64,000 nt of DNA from CAVVGZ01 sp963747965 (GTDB lineage: Bacteria > Chloroflexota > Anaerolineae > Anaerolineales > Anaerolineaceae). This document shows positions 25,552 to 34,199 of the stretch, one piece after another. The stretch lies in assembly GCA_963747965.1 (NCBI GenBank), contig CAVVGZ010000004.1:1-64000 (forward strand). The letters run 5' to 3'. Under the pieces are notes generated by a model. The model was not told the DNA's origin. It made no database searches and was given only the letters and a program-made list of their open reading frames with translations. A program made the position numbers and the translations under genes. Each line of letters begins with the position of its first letter. Positions within the stretch are counted from its first letter, which is position 1.

Positions 25552-25564
25552 GGCACCTCCTAAA

Positions 25565-26995
25565 TTATGGTATTTCGACAGATTGAGCCATCTCAATTTG
25601 CGAGGAGACATCCTTCATAATTTCAACTGGTGACTGTCCCAGCGTGTATATTTTTTCCCAGGCGGCTAGTGCATATCGTCTTGCTTCTGACATATTTGGA
25701 AAAATCTCAGCCGTAACTGAGTAACCTTTTTCGTGACCTTCTGCAAATGCCTGTAAATTCAATGTCGATCCGTGAACCGGATAGGATTTGTTGATCAAAT
25801 CAATCCAGTTGCTGACAAGGGAAAGTCTGGCTGGCTGCAATAAATGGGTCTGCGCCATGGCTAAACCGTATCCCCTGCTAACCAGGAATTTTAAGAATTC
25901 CCATGCAGCCTCCGGGTATTTCGTACCTGCATATATCGCAAACCCATCTGTGGTCGCCAGGGTTACTTTTTTTGCCGGTCCTGCGGGAAAGGTTGTCACC
26001 CCGACCCTGAAAGGGGCATGCTCAAGGATATCCTTGAGGGACCAGGATCCATCTTCAATCATGGCAACTTTTTTTTGAATAAAAGCGTGTCTTGTTTGTA
26101 AATTATTAACATCCAAATAACTGGCCATTGTATGATCGGTCCAAATTCTGTCCTTTATCCACTGCATGGCATTCATGGCTGGCTGGTCACCCATACGGCT
26201 TTTATGGGGATCCTCCGGATCTACAAAATGTCCACCCCAACCATTTACATGAACCTGGATGCGATCCCAGCTGATATCCATCATGCTCCCCCAGAGTTCA
26301 TTTTTTCCATCGCCATTCTCATCCAGGGTGAGGAGTTTCATGGCTTCAAAATAATCATCATGGGACCAGGAGCCATCTGGATAATCAACTTTATTCATAT
26401 CGAAAATATTCGGGTTGTAAAACAACGCCAGGGCCCCATGATATTTAGGCAGGGCAAATTGAATGCCATCCTGGAGAGATAATGCATGATATTGGGCTTG
26501 ATCCCATTCAGAGAGAATATTCTTGTCCAGATCAGCCTCAATAAATGGACGCAGATCCAATAGATATCCATTTTGAGCCCATTCAGGCAGGAACTCACAA
26601 CACCCAGCCATCACGTCTGGCGCTGTTCCCGCTTCAAAATCTGCAATCATTTGCTCATCGAGATTTTCAGGATCCGGTGTATAGAATACCTGGATGTTTG
26701 GATGTGTCTCATGAAACCGATTAAGCATGGTCTGAGCCATGCCTGGGAACCAGTCCGTCCTCCAATCCTGGTAAACAATTTGCACATTATTGTTACCGTG
26801 TGGTCCAATACTTTTCTGCCGGGGTGTACACGCAGAATAAGCCATACTTAATGCTCCAATCCCTGCCCACTTGAGGAATTCCCGCCGATCTAATTGGGAC
26901 GGAAAATGATTATTTTCCGTTTTATTGAGTGATAAATCGGTACTATTACCCAATGTTTTTTTTGAAAGGGGTCTGGAATATTTCCCGATAAGCAT
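25565..26995 (-). CDS. Extracellular solute-binding protein (Tat/lipobox type), orphan
   Basis: The 476-residue protein is a family 1 sugar-type binding protein. The N-terminus has a twin-arginine motif DRREFLKWAG (36-45) followed by YSAC with Cys56 as probable lipid anchor, so it would be exported folded and tethered outside. The body shows FHETHPNIQVFY, GTAPDVMAGC, YNPNIFD and AWEFLKFLVS, typical of carbohydrate-binding members. No ABC permease or ATPase genes accompany it. Instead it heads an operon with a dCache receptor and a membrane GAF protein, so it may present a ligand to a sensor rather than to a transporter. GGGAGGT precedes the ATG. Confidence 0.85.
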   Translation of the reverse strand: MLIGKYSRPLSKKTLGNSTDLSLNKTENNHFPSQLDRREFLKWAGIGALSMAYSACTPRQKSIGPHGNNNVQIVYQDWRTDWFPGMAQTMLNRFHETHPNIQVFYTPDPENLDEQMIADFEAGTAPDVMAGCCEFLPEWAQNGYLLDLRPFIEADLDKNILSEWDQAQYHALSLQDGIQFALPKYHGALALFYNPNIFDMNKVDYPDGSWSHDDYFEAMKLLTLDENGDGKNELWGSMMDISWDRIQVHVNGWGGHFVDPEDPHKSRMGDQPAMNAMQWIKDRIWTDHTMASYLDVNNLQTRHAFIQKKVAMIEDGSWSLKDILEHAPFRVGVTTFPAGPAKKVTLATTDGFAIYAGTKYPEAAWEFLKFLVSRGYGLAMAQTHLLQPARLSLVSNWIDLINKSYPVHGSTLNLQAFAEGHEKGYSVTAEIFPNMSEARRYALAAWEKIYTLGQSPVEIMKDVSSQIEMAQSVEIP

Positions 26996-27176
26996 AAGTA
27001 ACCTCCCTGAATCTCACAAGAGTCGATCTTCCTGATAGACACAGAACCCATCAGCCAAAAATCAATAAAGTAATCTCCTGGCTTGCTGGTATGTTTTTCG
27101 GAATGGTGCAAATTGATAAATAGGGTCAGCTGCCATGACAGACTGGACAACCTAAATTCAATTTTATAAATTATTA

Positions 27177-27204
27177 TTATTATAACTTTTATAGATTTTG
27201 TCAA
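27177..27204 (-). promoter_or_regulatory. Promoter of the binding-protein/receptor operon
   Basis: The minus strand shows consensus TTGACA (27199-27204), a 16-base spacer and TAATAA (27177-27182), within a strongly AT-rich run. Transcription would start near 27170 and leave a leader of about 175 bases, long enough for regulation. Confidence 0.6.
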
Positions 27205-27304
27205 GATATATAAATTAATTATTTCCAGTAAATTGCTGAAAAATAAAACAACCCATTCTTCACAGATTCCGCTTTTTCGGATTTTTCGAAGATACAAGTA
27301 ATAG

Positions 27305-27310
27305 TAGAAT
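27305..27310 (+). promoter_or_regulatory. -10 element before a probably leaderless GNAT gene
   Basis: TAGAAT ends 13 bases before the ATG at 27324, so transcription would start about seven bases upstream of the start codon. No Shine-Dalgarno sequence is present. Confidence 0.4.
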
Positions 27311-27323
27311 TAAATCATCCTCT

Positions 27324-28283
27324 ATGAATACGATATCCCCTCCCCAAATCCGCAAACTTGATATAAACCGTGATTTGTTGAAAGTGGCAGATTTAATCGA
27401 AAATGCCTTCGGCGATCACATGGACAAAGAGGGAAAAGAATACCTGCGCCAAATCCGGCGGGCATCTGATAATAAGAGTCTTCTGCATTGGATTCCCGGT
27501 TCGCATGAACAGGTTTCTTACCCGCTCCATGGTTATGTATGGGAAGAAAATAATCAGATTATTGGCAATGTAAGCGTTTTTCCATATTTACACAATTTCC
27601 GTTGGCGTTACCTGATTGCAAACGTTGCAGTTGACCAACATCACCAGGGAAAAGGAATCGGTAAGTCTCTAACCCGGGCAGGTATCCAGCATGCCCTTGA
27701 ACATGGAGCCCAGGCAGTTTGGCTGCAGGTACGGGAGGACAATGACATTGCATTGCACCTCTACCAGTCGCTTGGTTTTATCGAGCGAACCAGGAGATCA
27801 TCCTGGAATTATTCCGCCAATCCGGAATCCAAACCGGTCAAAGATGGTTCTAAACTCATAAGAAAGAGAAGGAATAGTGATTGGCCTTTGCAGTCGAAAT
27901 GGTTGGAAAATATCTATCCGCCGGAAGTAACCTGGTACATGCAATTTTCAAAAAATCGGTTTAGTCCGGGACTATTGCAAAAAATCGGGGCGTTGTTTTC
28001 GCCACAAGAAATCCAGCACTTTACGGCAGAGTCAAACGGTGAGGTCCTTGGGATGGTAACCTTAGAAAATAAATCAGGGATGCATTCGATGGTTTGGATA
28101 GCTCCAAGACCTGAGCATGAGCAAGAAGCCCTGGATATCCTGCTTAATCACGTTACGAATCCTGGCCGTTCTCTCAGGAGAATCAGCTTAAACTACCCGG
28201 CAAATTGTTCAGATAACACGATAAACCAGGCTGGATTTATAAAACAAAATACCCTTATTTGGATGGAAAAGAAATTTTTCTAA
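27324..28283 (+). CDS. GNAT-family N-acetyltransferase
   Basis: The 319-residue protein carries an N-terminal GNAT domain (about 10-165). The acetyl-CoA motif A is visible as NVAVDQHHQGKGIGKSLTRA, followed by LYQSLGFIER. The C-terminal half (about 200-319) looks like a second, degenerate GNAT fold without a clear CoA loop, an arrangement known from tandem-GNAT proteins. The substrate is not predictable. It has no ribosome site and appears leaderless. A small membrane protein gene follows 22 bases later on the same strand. Confidence 0.85.
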   Translation: MNTISPPQIRKLDINRDLLKVADLIENAFGDHMDKEGKEYLRQIRRASDNKSLLHWIPGSHEQVSYPLHGYVWEENNQIIGNVSVFPYLHNFRWRYLIANVAVDQHHQGKGIGKSLTRAGIQHALEHGAQAVWLQVREDNDIALHLYQSLGFIERTRRSSWNYSANPESKPVKDGSKLIRKRRNSDWPLQSKWLENIYPPEVTWYMQFSKNRFSPGLLQKIGALFSPQEIQHFTAESNGEVLGMVTLENKSGMHSMVWIAPRPEHEQEALDILLNHVTNPGRSLRRISLNYPANCSDNTINQAGFIKQNTLIWMEKKFF

Positions 28284-28305
28284 GTTTATGGAAGGCAAGG
28301 TCCAA

Positions 28306-28680
28306 ATGAAGAAATTCCTATTTCAATTAGCAATTAATGCGGTGGCTCTCTATGCAGCTATCGTTTTACTCGATGGCAGAGGGATTAACCCGCAAAGTGA
28401 TAACTGGTTATCCTTCATCTGGTTGGCACTTATTTTTGGATTGGTCAATAGCCTGATCAGGCCATTCCTGGTTGTATTAGGCTGTCCTTTTATTGTCCTG
28501 ACTTTGGGATTAGGCATCCTCTTGATCAACACCCTGATGTTCTACCTGGCAGGGATAATTGGGAGTATTTTCGGGGTAGGTTTTACAGTGGATGGATTAA
28601 TTCCAGCGATGCTGGGCGCGCTAATCGTCAGTGTAGTGAGTATGCTGCTCGAGAAAATCCTGGGAGATACCCGGCGATGA
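28306..28680 (+). CDS. Small four-helix membrane protein, phage holin IV family (PF04020-like)
   Basis: The 124-residue protein MKKFLFQLAINAVALYAA has four predicted membrane helices with the segment GLVNSLIRPFLVVLGCPF and the later glycine-rich helix LGLGILLINTLMFYLAG. This matches the widespread bacterial family named after mycobacteriophage holins, whose role in bacteria is unclear. AAGG at good distance selects the ATG at 28306 over an in-frame ATG at 28288. There is no phage gene nearby, so a lysis role is unlikely. It converges with the next gene. Confidence 0.8.
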   Translation: MKKFLFQLAINAVALYAAIVLLDGRGINPQSDNWLSFIWLALIFGLVNSLIRPFLVVLGCPFIVLTLGLGILLINTLMFYLAGIIGSIFGVGFTVDGLIPAMLGALIVSVVSMLLEKILGDTRR

Positions 28681-28695
28681 AGGCGAATGATACCA

Positions 28696-31600
28696 TTACT
28701 CCGGTATTACAAACCTCAGGATGCGGTTATTTTCTGCATCGCTGACATAAACGTTCCCGCTGCTGTCCGTGGCTATGCCTGATGGGAGACCGAATCCGCT
28801 TGTATCTGTGGAATAGTCCCCCCACCCGCGGATAAAATTTCCCACCTGGTCAAACTGTAAAACCTTATACCCTTCAGGATCGGTGACAAACACCTGGTCA
28901 AGGTTATTTACAGCAATGAATGGTTTGTTTTCCATTGATTGTCCAAACCACCCGTAAATATCCCAGAACTGGAGCGGGTTATAACTATCGGGTTCAGCTC
29001 CCGGGGTAAATACCTGAACCCTCTGGTTCCAGGCTTCGGCAACGAAAATATTCCCATCGGGTGCTGCAGCAATCCCTACCGGTTCATCCATTTCGCCAAG
29101 CCCTACACCTGCCAAACCAAACTGAGTCAGATATTGCCCTTCGGAGTTAAACACAACCACCCTTTTATTCCCTGTATCAGTTACAAATACACGGCCATCC
29201 CCATCAACTGCCACGTCGCGAGGCCCCCAGAAAGCCTCCGGGGATTCAGCCTGTCCAAAGAATCCGAGCATGAATAAAAATTTTCCATCTGGGGTAAACT
29301 TTTGAATGCGGTGATTCCAGGTGTCAGCAACATAAATTGATCCATCCGGTGCTGCGTCAATCCCCCACGGTTCATTAAAAGTTCCCCCGGGCGCATTACC
29401 CGCCCCCACGTCGGCAAATGTTCCCCAACTATTAATGAATTCTCCATTTGCTGTAAAATGCTGCACGCGGTGGTTGCGGGAATCAGCCACATAAATTGAC
29501 CCATCCGGCGCGATAGTCATCCCCCGTGGTGATTGGAATTGGCCTTCACCAGAGCCATTCGTACCGAAACTCAAGTCAGGAAGCAATGTAATCATTCCCG
29601 CCAGGTAAGGGTCTGTCTCAGTTTCCATTTCTACAGCCGGGGCAACGCCATAGTTCCATATTTGTGCAACAATATCCTTACGGATATAAAATACCATCTT
29701 ACTGCTAGGCTGCCAGGTTTCAGGAGTTAGACTATCGCTTCCCGTTAATTCAGCATAGAGGGAGTAATCCCTGTTGAGCCAGATATAAAACAGGGCGGTG
29801 CGCATCTGGGGGTCCCGGATTGCATTCCAAATTCGTTCCCAGGTCAGGTTGAAATAATCCTGGTTTGGCCACCATAAACGCATGTACTCGAATTTATTAA
29901 AATTATTTCTTAAAATGGAATCCATCTTCCCCATTGTAGATTCCCCGGCGATTACCATAGGAGCATCGGCGAGGTCGCGGGTTGGCTTATCCGTATACCA
30001 GCGATGGTTGGGATAATTTCGGAAGTACCACCAGTATGGATAGAGCGCATCATTATCATATGCAACCTCAATGTCCAACCCCTTGGTCAACCTCCGTGAA
30101 ATTTCTTCAACCTGCGCAAGGACTTGTTTTGGTCCGGGTGCGGCATGGGCATAAACCAGGTATTCGGTTGCATAATCATAATTAATATAGGATGCTCTGT
30201 ATGAAGTACGTATCGTTAAGATTGTCAAAAACAATACGATTACCAGGGTAACAAATTTTATCGCGTTAGACACGCTCCAGCCTTTTGTCAGCCGTACCAA
30301 TCCATAGCAGCTAAAAAGAAAAACACATGCGGCCAGGATAAAACCATTTGTGTTTTGCAGTTGTTCAAGGGTTTTCCCTTGAAACGGGGGGGTGTTTCCT
30401 AACAAAGAACCAACCATAGCAGCAAAACTTGCCAACGCTACCGGCAGCAGTAGAACGACAAGAATTCCATTCCGGCTGGATAATGCTTTCCAATCCGTTA
30501 TATCCACAAGATATCCAAAACCCCAAGCACCAGTCAATGCCAATGGTATGGCAATGTGAACTGTAAGCCAGGGCATTTTTTCGCCAGCCAGGCTGTAGGC
30601 AACCAGGCTCGTGATAGACCAGAAAAGGAAAAGGGCGAGGGTTGGAACCCTGACCGGGCGCAGGTTATCTGTTTCTATGGTACCGGCGGGACCATTTTCC
30701 TGAAACGGTTCGAGGCTTTCTTGTTGAATTTCGTGTAAATCTTCAGCGGCAGCAGATTCCTGCAGAAAAGAGGATCCATCGGTTGGATCATTAATTGGGT
30801 CTGCGGGTGAATATCCTGCAACATTCGTGAAACGAGAGTATCGAATCCCGAAATAAAGCGCCAGAATGGCTCCCAGAGCAGAAAGATACTCGTATATCGG
30901 GACCTGAATTAATCCATAGTAATACCAGGGTTGGCTGCCCCTTTCCACCCCTTGCTGAGAAAGCCAATAACCAAGGGAACCAACAAGCCCGGTGAAAAAA
31001 CCCTGTCCGTTGGTAAAAATGGATGTGTAAAAAACTACAAAAATTCCATAAAAAACCGCGGCATAAAGAAACCAATTTCTTCGCTGCCACCAATACCCGA
31101 TAAGCATTGCTGCCAGGGAGAACACTCCCACAACAATACCCGTGCGGGTAAGCCCTGCAGCTTCATAATTCAATGGATCAAAACCCGCCATTTTTACTGG
31201 AAAAGCGCTTAATAATGGCAGAATCAAGGTCCCAATTAAGATCAATATATCGAAAGATCGAAAACTGCGAATAACCCCCCAGCCATGTTCCCTGATGAGA
31301 ATAAAGCCCGCAAAAATTGCGATTACCAGAGAAGCCAGGATTGTAAGTATTTCCCCGGTCAACTGCGCCGTCAGAGCAATTTCCGGGATCATACCGGGTG
31401 AGCTATCTGCTGCCGGTTCGGCAGTTACCGCAATATTGGAATTCCATACCGCCAGTCCAAGGGCAATCCCGAGCAGGACCAGGGCAATGAACACCAATAG
31501 AAGAAATCGATCCCTAATCCGAGGATCTGGCCAGTGAATTCTTCCAATCTGCTGAATAAATAGAATTGCGCTAAATAGTAATACCTGGGCTGTATAAATA

Positions 31601-32211
31601 TAAGAGGTTTCCTTGGATGTGAAATGAAGCGCCAATGATACCGTCAGCAAATAAAGGGAGAAACGATCACCACGATCCAGATAGCGGAGAATAGCATACA
31701 AAGTCATCACTGCAAATAACTCTATGAAACCTTCATTGCGTGCATACCGCCCGTAATACAACAGGTAAGGTGAAATTAAAAATAAAAATCCAGCAATAAT
31801 GGCACCTGTCAACCCCATATAGCGTCGGAAAGAAATTAAAACAAACGCAACCGCTCCGATACTAAACAGGGCAGCTGGTAAGCGGGATGTAAAATCATTA
31901 TCTCCAAGCAGGAAGTAGGATAACGCAATGAGATGAAATTGCAATGGTCCATGGGTTACCGGGTCATGTCTGTATATACTACCCGTGTATAGCTGCCAGG
32001 AAGGGACAACATGATTTACCTCATCATGGCTCATAACCCGCAAACCCAAACCGGAAAACCTGGAAATTACAGCCAGCAGGATAATTAACAGAATAATGAT
32101 CCATTCCGCCTTTACTCTTGAGAGTAAAGTTGAGACTGGTGTTTCCAGCCAGGAGGGGAAAGGCTGTGATGCCTCCCGCGGTTCGTTGATCTCCGGAGAT
32201 AGATTTTGCAT
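28696..32211 (-). CDS. TIGR03663/Agl23-like membrane glycosyltransferase with NHL-repeat domain
   Basis: The 1171-residue protein has about 13-15 membrane helices (35-690) in the GT-C/PMT arrangement, with an acidic first-loop motif SHDEVNHVV (61-69). It continues with an extracytoplasmic region and ends with about five or six NHL repeats (870-1171), each with a core like APDGSIYVADSRNHRVQ, forming a beta-propeller. Family members are thought to transfer sugars from lipid-linked donors outside the membrane; the substrate is unknown. The propeller probably binds protein or glycan. The gene has its own promoter. Confidence 0.83.
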   Translation of the reverse strand: MQNLSPEINEPREASQPFPSWLETPVSTLLSRVKAEWIIILLIILLAVISRFSGLGLRVMSHDEVNHVVPSWQLYTGSIYRHDPVTHGPLQFHLIALSYFLLGDNDFTSRLPAALFSIGAVAFVLISFRRYMGLTGAIIAGFLFLISPYLLYYGRYARNEGFIELFAVMTLYAILRYLDRGDRFSLYLLTVSLALHFTSKETSYIYTAQVLLFSAILFIQQIGRIHWPDPRIRDRFLLLVFIALVLLGIALGLAVWNSNIAVTAEPAADSSPGMIPEIALTAQLTGEILTILASLVIAIFAGFILIREHGWGVIRSFRSFDILILIGTLILPLLSAFPVKMAGFDPLNYEAAGLTRTGIVVGVFSLAAMLIGYWWQRRNWFLYAAVFYGIFVVFYTSIFTNGQGFFTGLVGSLGYWLSQQGVERGSQPWYYYGLIQVPIYEYLSALGAILALYFGIRYSRFTNVAGYSPADPINDPTDGSSFLQESAAAEDLHEIQQESLEPFQENGPAGTIETDNLRPVRVPTLALFLFWSITSLVAYSLAGEKMPWLTVHIAIPLALTGAWGFGYLVDITDWKALSSRNGILVVLLLPVALASFAAMVGSLLGNTPPFQGKTLEQLQNTNGFILAACVFLFSCYGLVRLTKGWSVSNAIKFVTLVIVLFLTILTIRTSYRASYINYDYATEYLVYAHAAPGPKQVLAQVEEISRRLTKGLDIEVAYDNDALYPYWWYFRNYPNHRWYTDKPTRDLADAPMVIAGESTMGKMDSILRNNFNKFEYMRLWWPNQDYFNLTWERIWNAIRDPQMRTALFYIWLNRDYSLYAELTGSDSLTPETWQPSSKMVFYIRKDIVAQIWNYGVAPAVEMETETDPYLAGMITLLPDLSFGTNGSGEGQFQSPRGMTIAPDGSIYVADSRNHRVQHFTANGEFINSWGTFADVGAGNAPGGTFNEPWGIDAAPDGSIYVADTWNHRIQKFTPDGKFLFMLGFFGQAESPEAFWGPRDVAVDGDGRVFVTDTGNKRVVVFNSEGQYLTQFGLAGVGLGEMDEPVGIAAAPDGNIFVAEAWNQRVQVFTPGAEPDSYNPLQFWDIYGWFGQSMENKPFIAVNNLDQVFVTDPEGYKVLQFDQVGNFIRGWGDYSTDTSGFGLPSGIATDSSGNVYVSDAENNRILRFVIPE

Positions 32212-32238
32212 AGACTTATGACCTTAATGATTCTACCG

Positions 32239-32267
32239 AATATACTTTAATCAACTGATCTTGACAA
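32239..32267 (-). promoter_or_regulatory. Promoter of the Agl23-NHL gene
   Basis: The minus strand shows TTGTCA (32262-32267), a 17-base spacer and TATATT (32239-32244). The start would fall near 32232, leaving a short leader with AAGGT before the ATG at 32211. Confidence 0.6.
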
Positions 32268-32430
32268 GTTATTTTCCAGATATTTTAGATTTGGATAATA
32301 TTACAATATGGATCCGACAGGATTCAACGCATTAAACACCAAAAACCATTTCTGGCGGGATTATGGGGGAAAACCATAATAAACACTGCTTCCAATCATT
32401 TCCAAATCATGAGAGTTGTGGAGAGAGCCA

Positions 32431-33915
32431 TTATTGAATGGGGATGTTGAAATAGTTATAAACCGACTTTGCCAGATCTGCTAAAAGTGTGTTGGCAGGA
32501 TCAAAGACCAATTGTGTTGGTTGATGCATAAAAATAACCAGGACAAAGTCTCCCCCCGGGGTGTAAACCAATCCGGCATCCCCAAAAGTATGCAACAAAC
32601 CGTCACTTTCTACAATCCAACCATGCTTATTCGCAACCCGGGTTCCTTCAGGCAGACCTGCCTGCATTAACACCCCGATCTGGTTAGATGACAGGTAGTC
32701 AATCATCTCCCGGCATTCCGTCGTGGTGATCTCTCCAGGAAATACGACAGCAAATGTACCGCCACCCTCCTTGGAACACTGGTAAAGGTCATCTAAAATC
32801 ATCCCCATATCGGCAGGGGTGGTCTGATTATATGGATCTGGGGCGGTATTGTAATCTGTCCGTGTATTCGCCGGTGTATCAAACCTGCGGAGCAACGGGG
32901 CTCCTAACCGAAAATATCCAGCCAAGAATGTGTTTTCCAAACCCAACTTCTGCAAATCATCTGTCACCTGTAATGGACCAAGGTTTTCATCCATTACTCT
33001 TTCCATCATCCGGTCTGCCGGATCATTTTCTGACCTTTCTATCATTAACTTAATCAGGTTTGAAATTTCATCTGGTGCAGGTTCTGCAACCCGTCGGTAG
33101 ACGGAGGCCATAATCGGGATTTTCATGGTACTGGCTGCCGTAAAAGCTATCCCCGGGGGGATGGATTCCCCCTGTTGATAAGCGAAATTCAATTCTTCGC
33201 GAGTTTGCATATCCAGCATGTAAACCTCCGTTAGCCCATCAAATCCGGAGACATCAATGATTTGCTGCATCATGATTTGTAAATTTTGAATGGAAGGCCG
33301 GAATGGTGTAACTTGTTTGAAGGAGAGGTTTACAACCCTGGAATTGGGTGATCGCATAGCATCTTTGATTAACAGGATTGCTCGATCGATATCGAGAATT
33401 CTGCCGGGATCACCACTATCAAAATTAGTTGTCCCCGCAACCGGCATCACCGGAGCTGCAGGACGGTCATAACGGGGAGTAACTTCGTTTTGAAGATAAT
33501 TTCTCAATCTCTCATCAGAGATACTGGCGCTGAGGGGAACAGCCGATGGGGTTGGTAAGCGATTCCACAGGTAATCCCAGAAAGCCGGCCAGAAGGGTTG
33601 GCGAATACGCTGTAAATCGGCTGCCGTCAACATCGACTGCAAATCCAGTTCGAATCCAACTGTGGATGGTTTGATTTGAATCAAAGAGTCTTCATATTGT
33701 ACTTCGATTGGAACTCCATACGCCTGGATTAATCTCTCAGCAGCCTGCTGTTGATTGAGACCACCGACAGGTACATCTGCAATGACCATTCCTGGTGGAA
33801 AATTGGCCCGCAATCTGCTGAATACCACCAGGCCTACCACAGCCAGTAATACAGCCCCAAAGAAAAATACCAGGGAGCTCCATCTTAAAACCGTTAAAAA
33901 TCTTCTTGACCGCAT
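32431..33915 (-). CDS. Membrane-anchored serine beta-lactamase-like hydrolase with PG-binding domain
   Basis: The 494-residue protein has a signal-anchor helix (10-33), a VanW-type peptidoglycan-binding region (about 40-200) and a class A beta-lactamase-like domain (about 215-494). Catalytic motifs are S262-T-M-K265, S295-E-N and K430-H-G, so the serine and lysine are intact while SDN reads SEN and KTG reads KHG. A role in cell-wall turnover (DD-peptidase-type) is as likely as antibiotic hydrolysis. GGAG precedes the ATG. It is divergent from gmd. Confidence 0.82.
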   Translation of the reverse strand: MRSRRFLTVLRWSSLVFFFGAVLLAVVGLVVFSRLRANFPPGMVIADVPVGGLNQQQAAERLIQAYGVPIEVQYEDSLIQIKPSTVGFELDLQSMLTAADLQRIRQPFWPAFWDYLWNRLPTPSAVPLSASISDERLRNYLQNEVTPRYDRPAAPVMPVAGTTNFDSGDPGRILDIDRAILLIKDAMRSPNSRVVNLSFKQVTPFRPSIQNLQIMMQQIIDVSGFDGLTEVYMLDMQTREELNFAYQQGESIPPGIAFTAASTMKIPIMASVYRRVAEPAPDEISNLIKLMIERSENDPADRMMERVMDENLGPLQVTDDLQKLGLENTFLAGYFRLGAPLLRRFDTPANTRTDYNTAPDPYNQTTPADMGMILDDLYQCSKEGGGTFAVVFPGEITTTECREMIDYLSSNQIGVLMQAGLPEGTRVANKHGWIVESDGLLHTFGDAGLVYTPGGDFVLVIFMHQPTQLVFDPANTLLADLAKSVYNYFNIPIQ

Positions 33916-34029
33916 TCCTTACTCCATGTCAAATTAATACAATATTGGATTGTACCAGATTCATCGTCATATCGATCACGGATGGTTGCTTTATGATCCC
34001 TATTAAAAAAACCTCCAAATATCATTTTA

Positions 34030-34058
34030 TTGACATCATCCATAGCGGTGATTATACT
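34030..34058 (+). promoter_or_regulatory. gmd promoter
   Basis: Consensus TTGACA (34030-34035), a 17-base spacer and TATACT (34053-34058) form a strong sigma70-type promoter. Transcription would start near 34065, about 135 bases before the gmd start codon. Confidence 0.78.
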
Positions 34059-34110
34059 TATCAATCAAAAATACAAGCAAGGCATGCAATTAATTAGGTT
34101 TGCTGATTTC

Positions 34111-34188
34111 AGGCAGCGATTGCTGCCTTGGCGGGGTACTTGATCGATCCAATCTAACTGGGGAACAAATTAACCCTGTCGGTTAATT
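34111..34188 (+). promoter_or_regulatory. Structured gmd leader with two hairpins
   Basis: The leader contains AGGCAGC/GCTGCCT (34111-34128, seven-base stem, four-base loop) and AATTAACC/GGTTAATT (34168-34188, eight-base stem, five-base loop). The second ends one base before the GGAGGG ribosome site. It could set how accessible the site is. No known riboswitch class is recognised; the stems are seen, control is inferred. Confidence 0.5.
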
Positions 34189-34199
34189 CGGAGGGAATA

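Larger units (their letters stand above)
26996..27323. other. Divergent intergenic region
   Basis: This AT-rich 328-base gap separates the minus-strand binding-protein operon from the plus-strand GNAT gene. It contains the operon promoter (27177-27204), a leader of about 175 bases and the GNAT -10 element (27305-27310). No RNA gene or reading frame of interest is visible. Confidence 0.6.

Noticed and set aside
28306..28680. Phage lysis holin
   Set aside because: There is no endolysin or phage context, and the family occurs widely in bacterial chromosomes.
32360..32380. ATTATGG/CCATAAT hairpin as a terminator of the beta-lactamase-like gene
   Set aside because: The stem is AT-rich and no T-tract follows on either strand.
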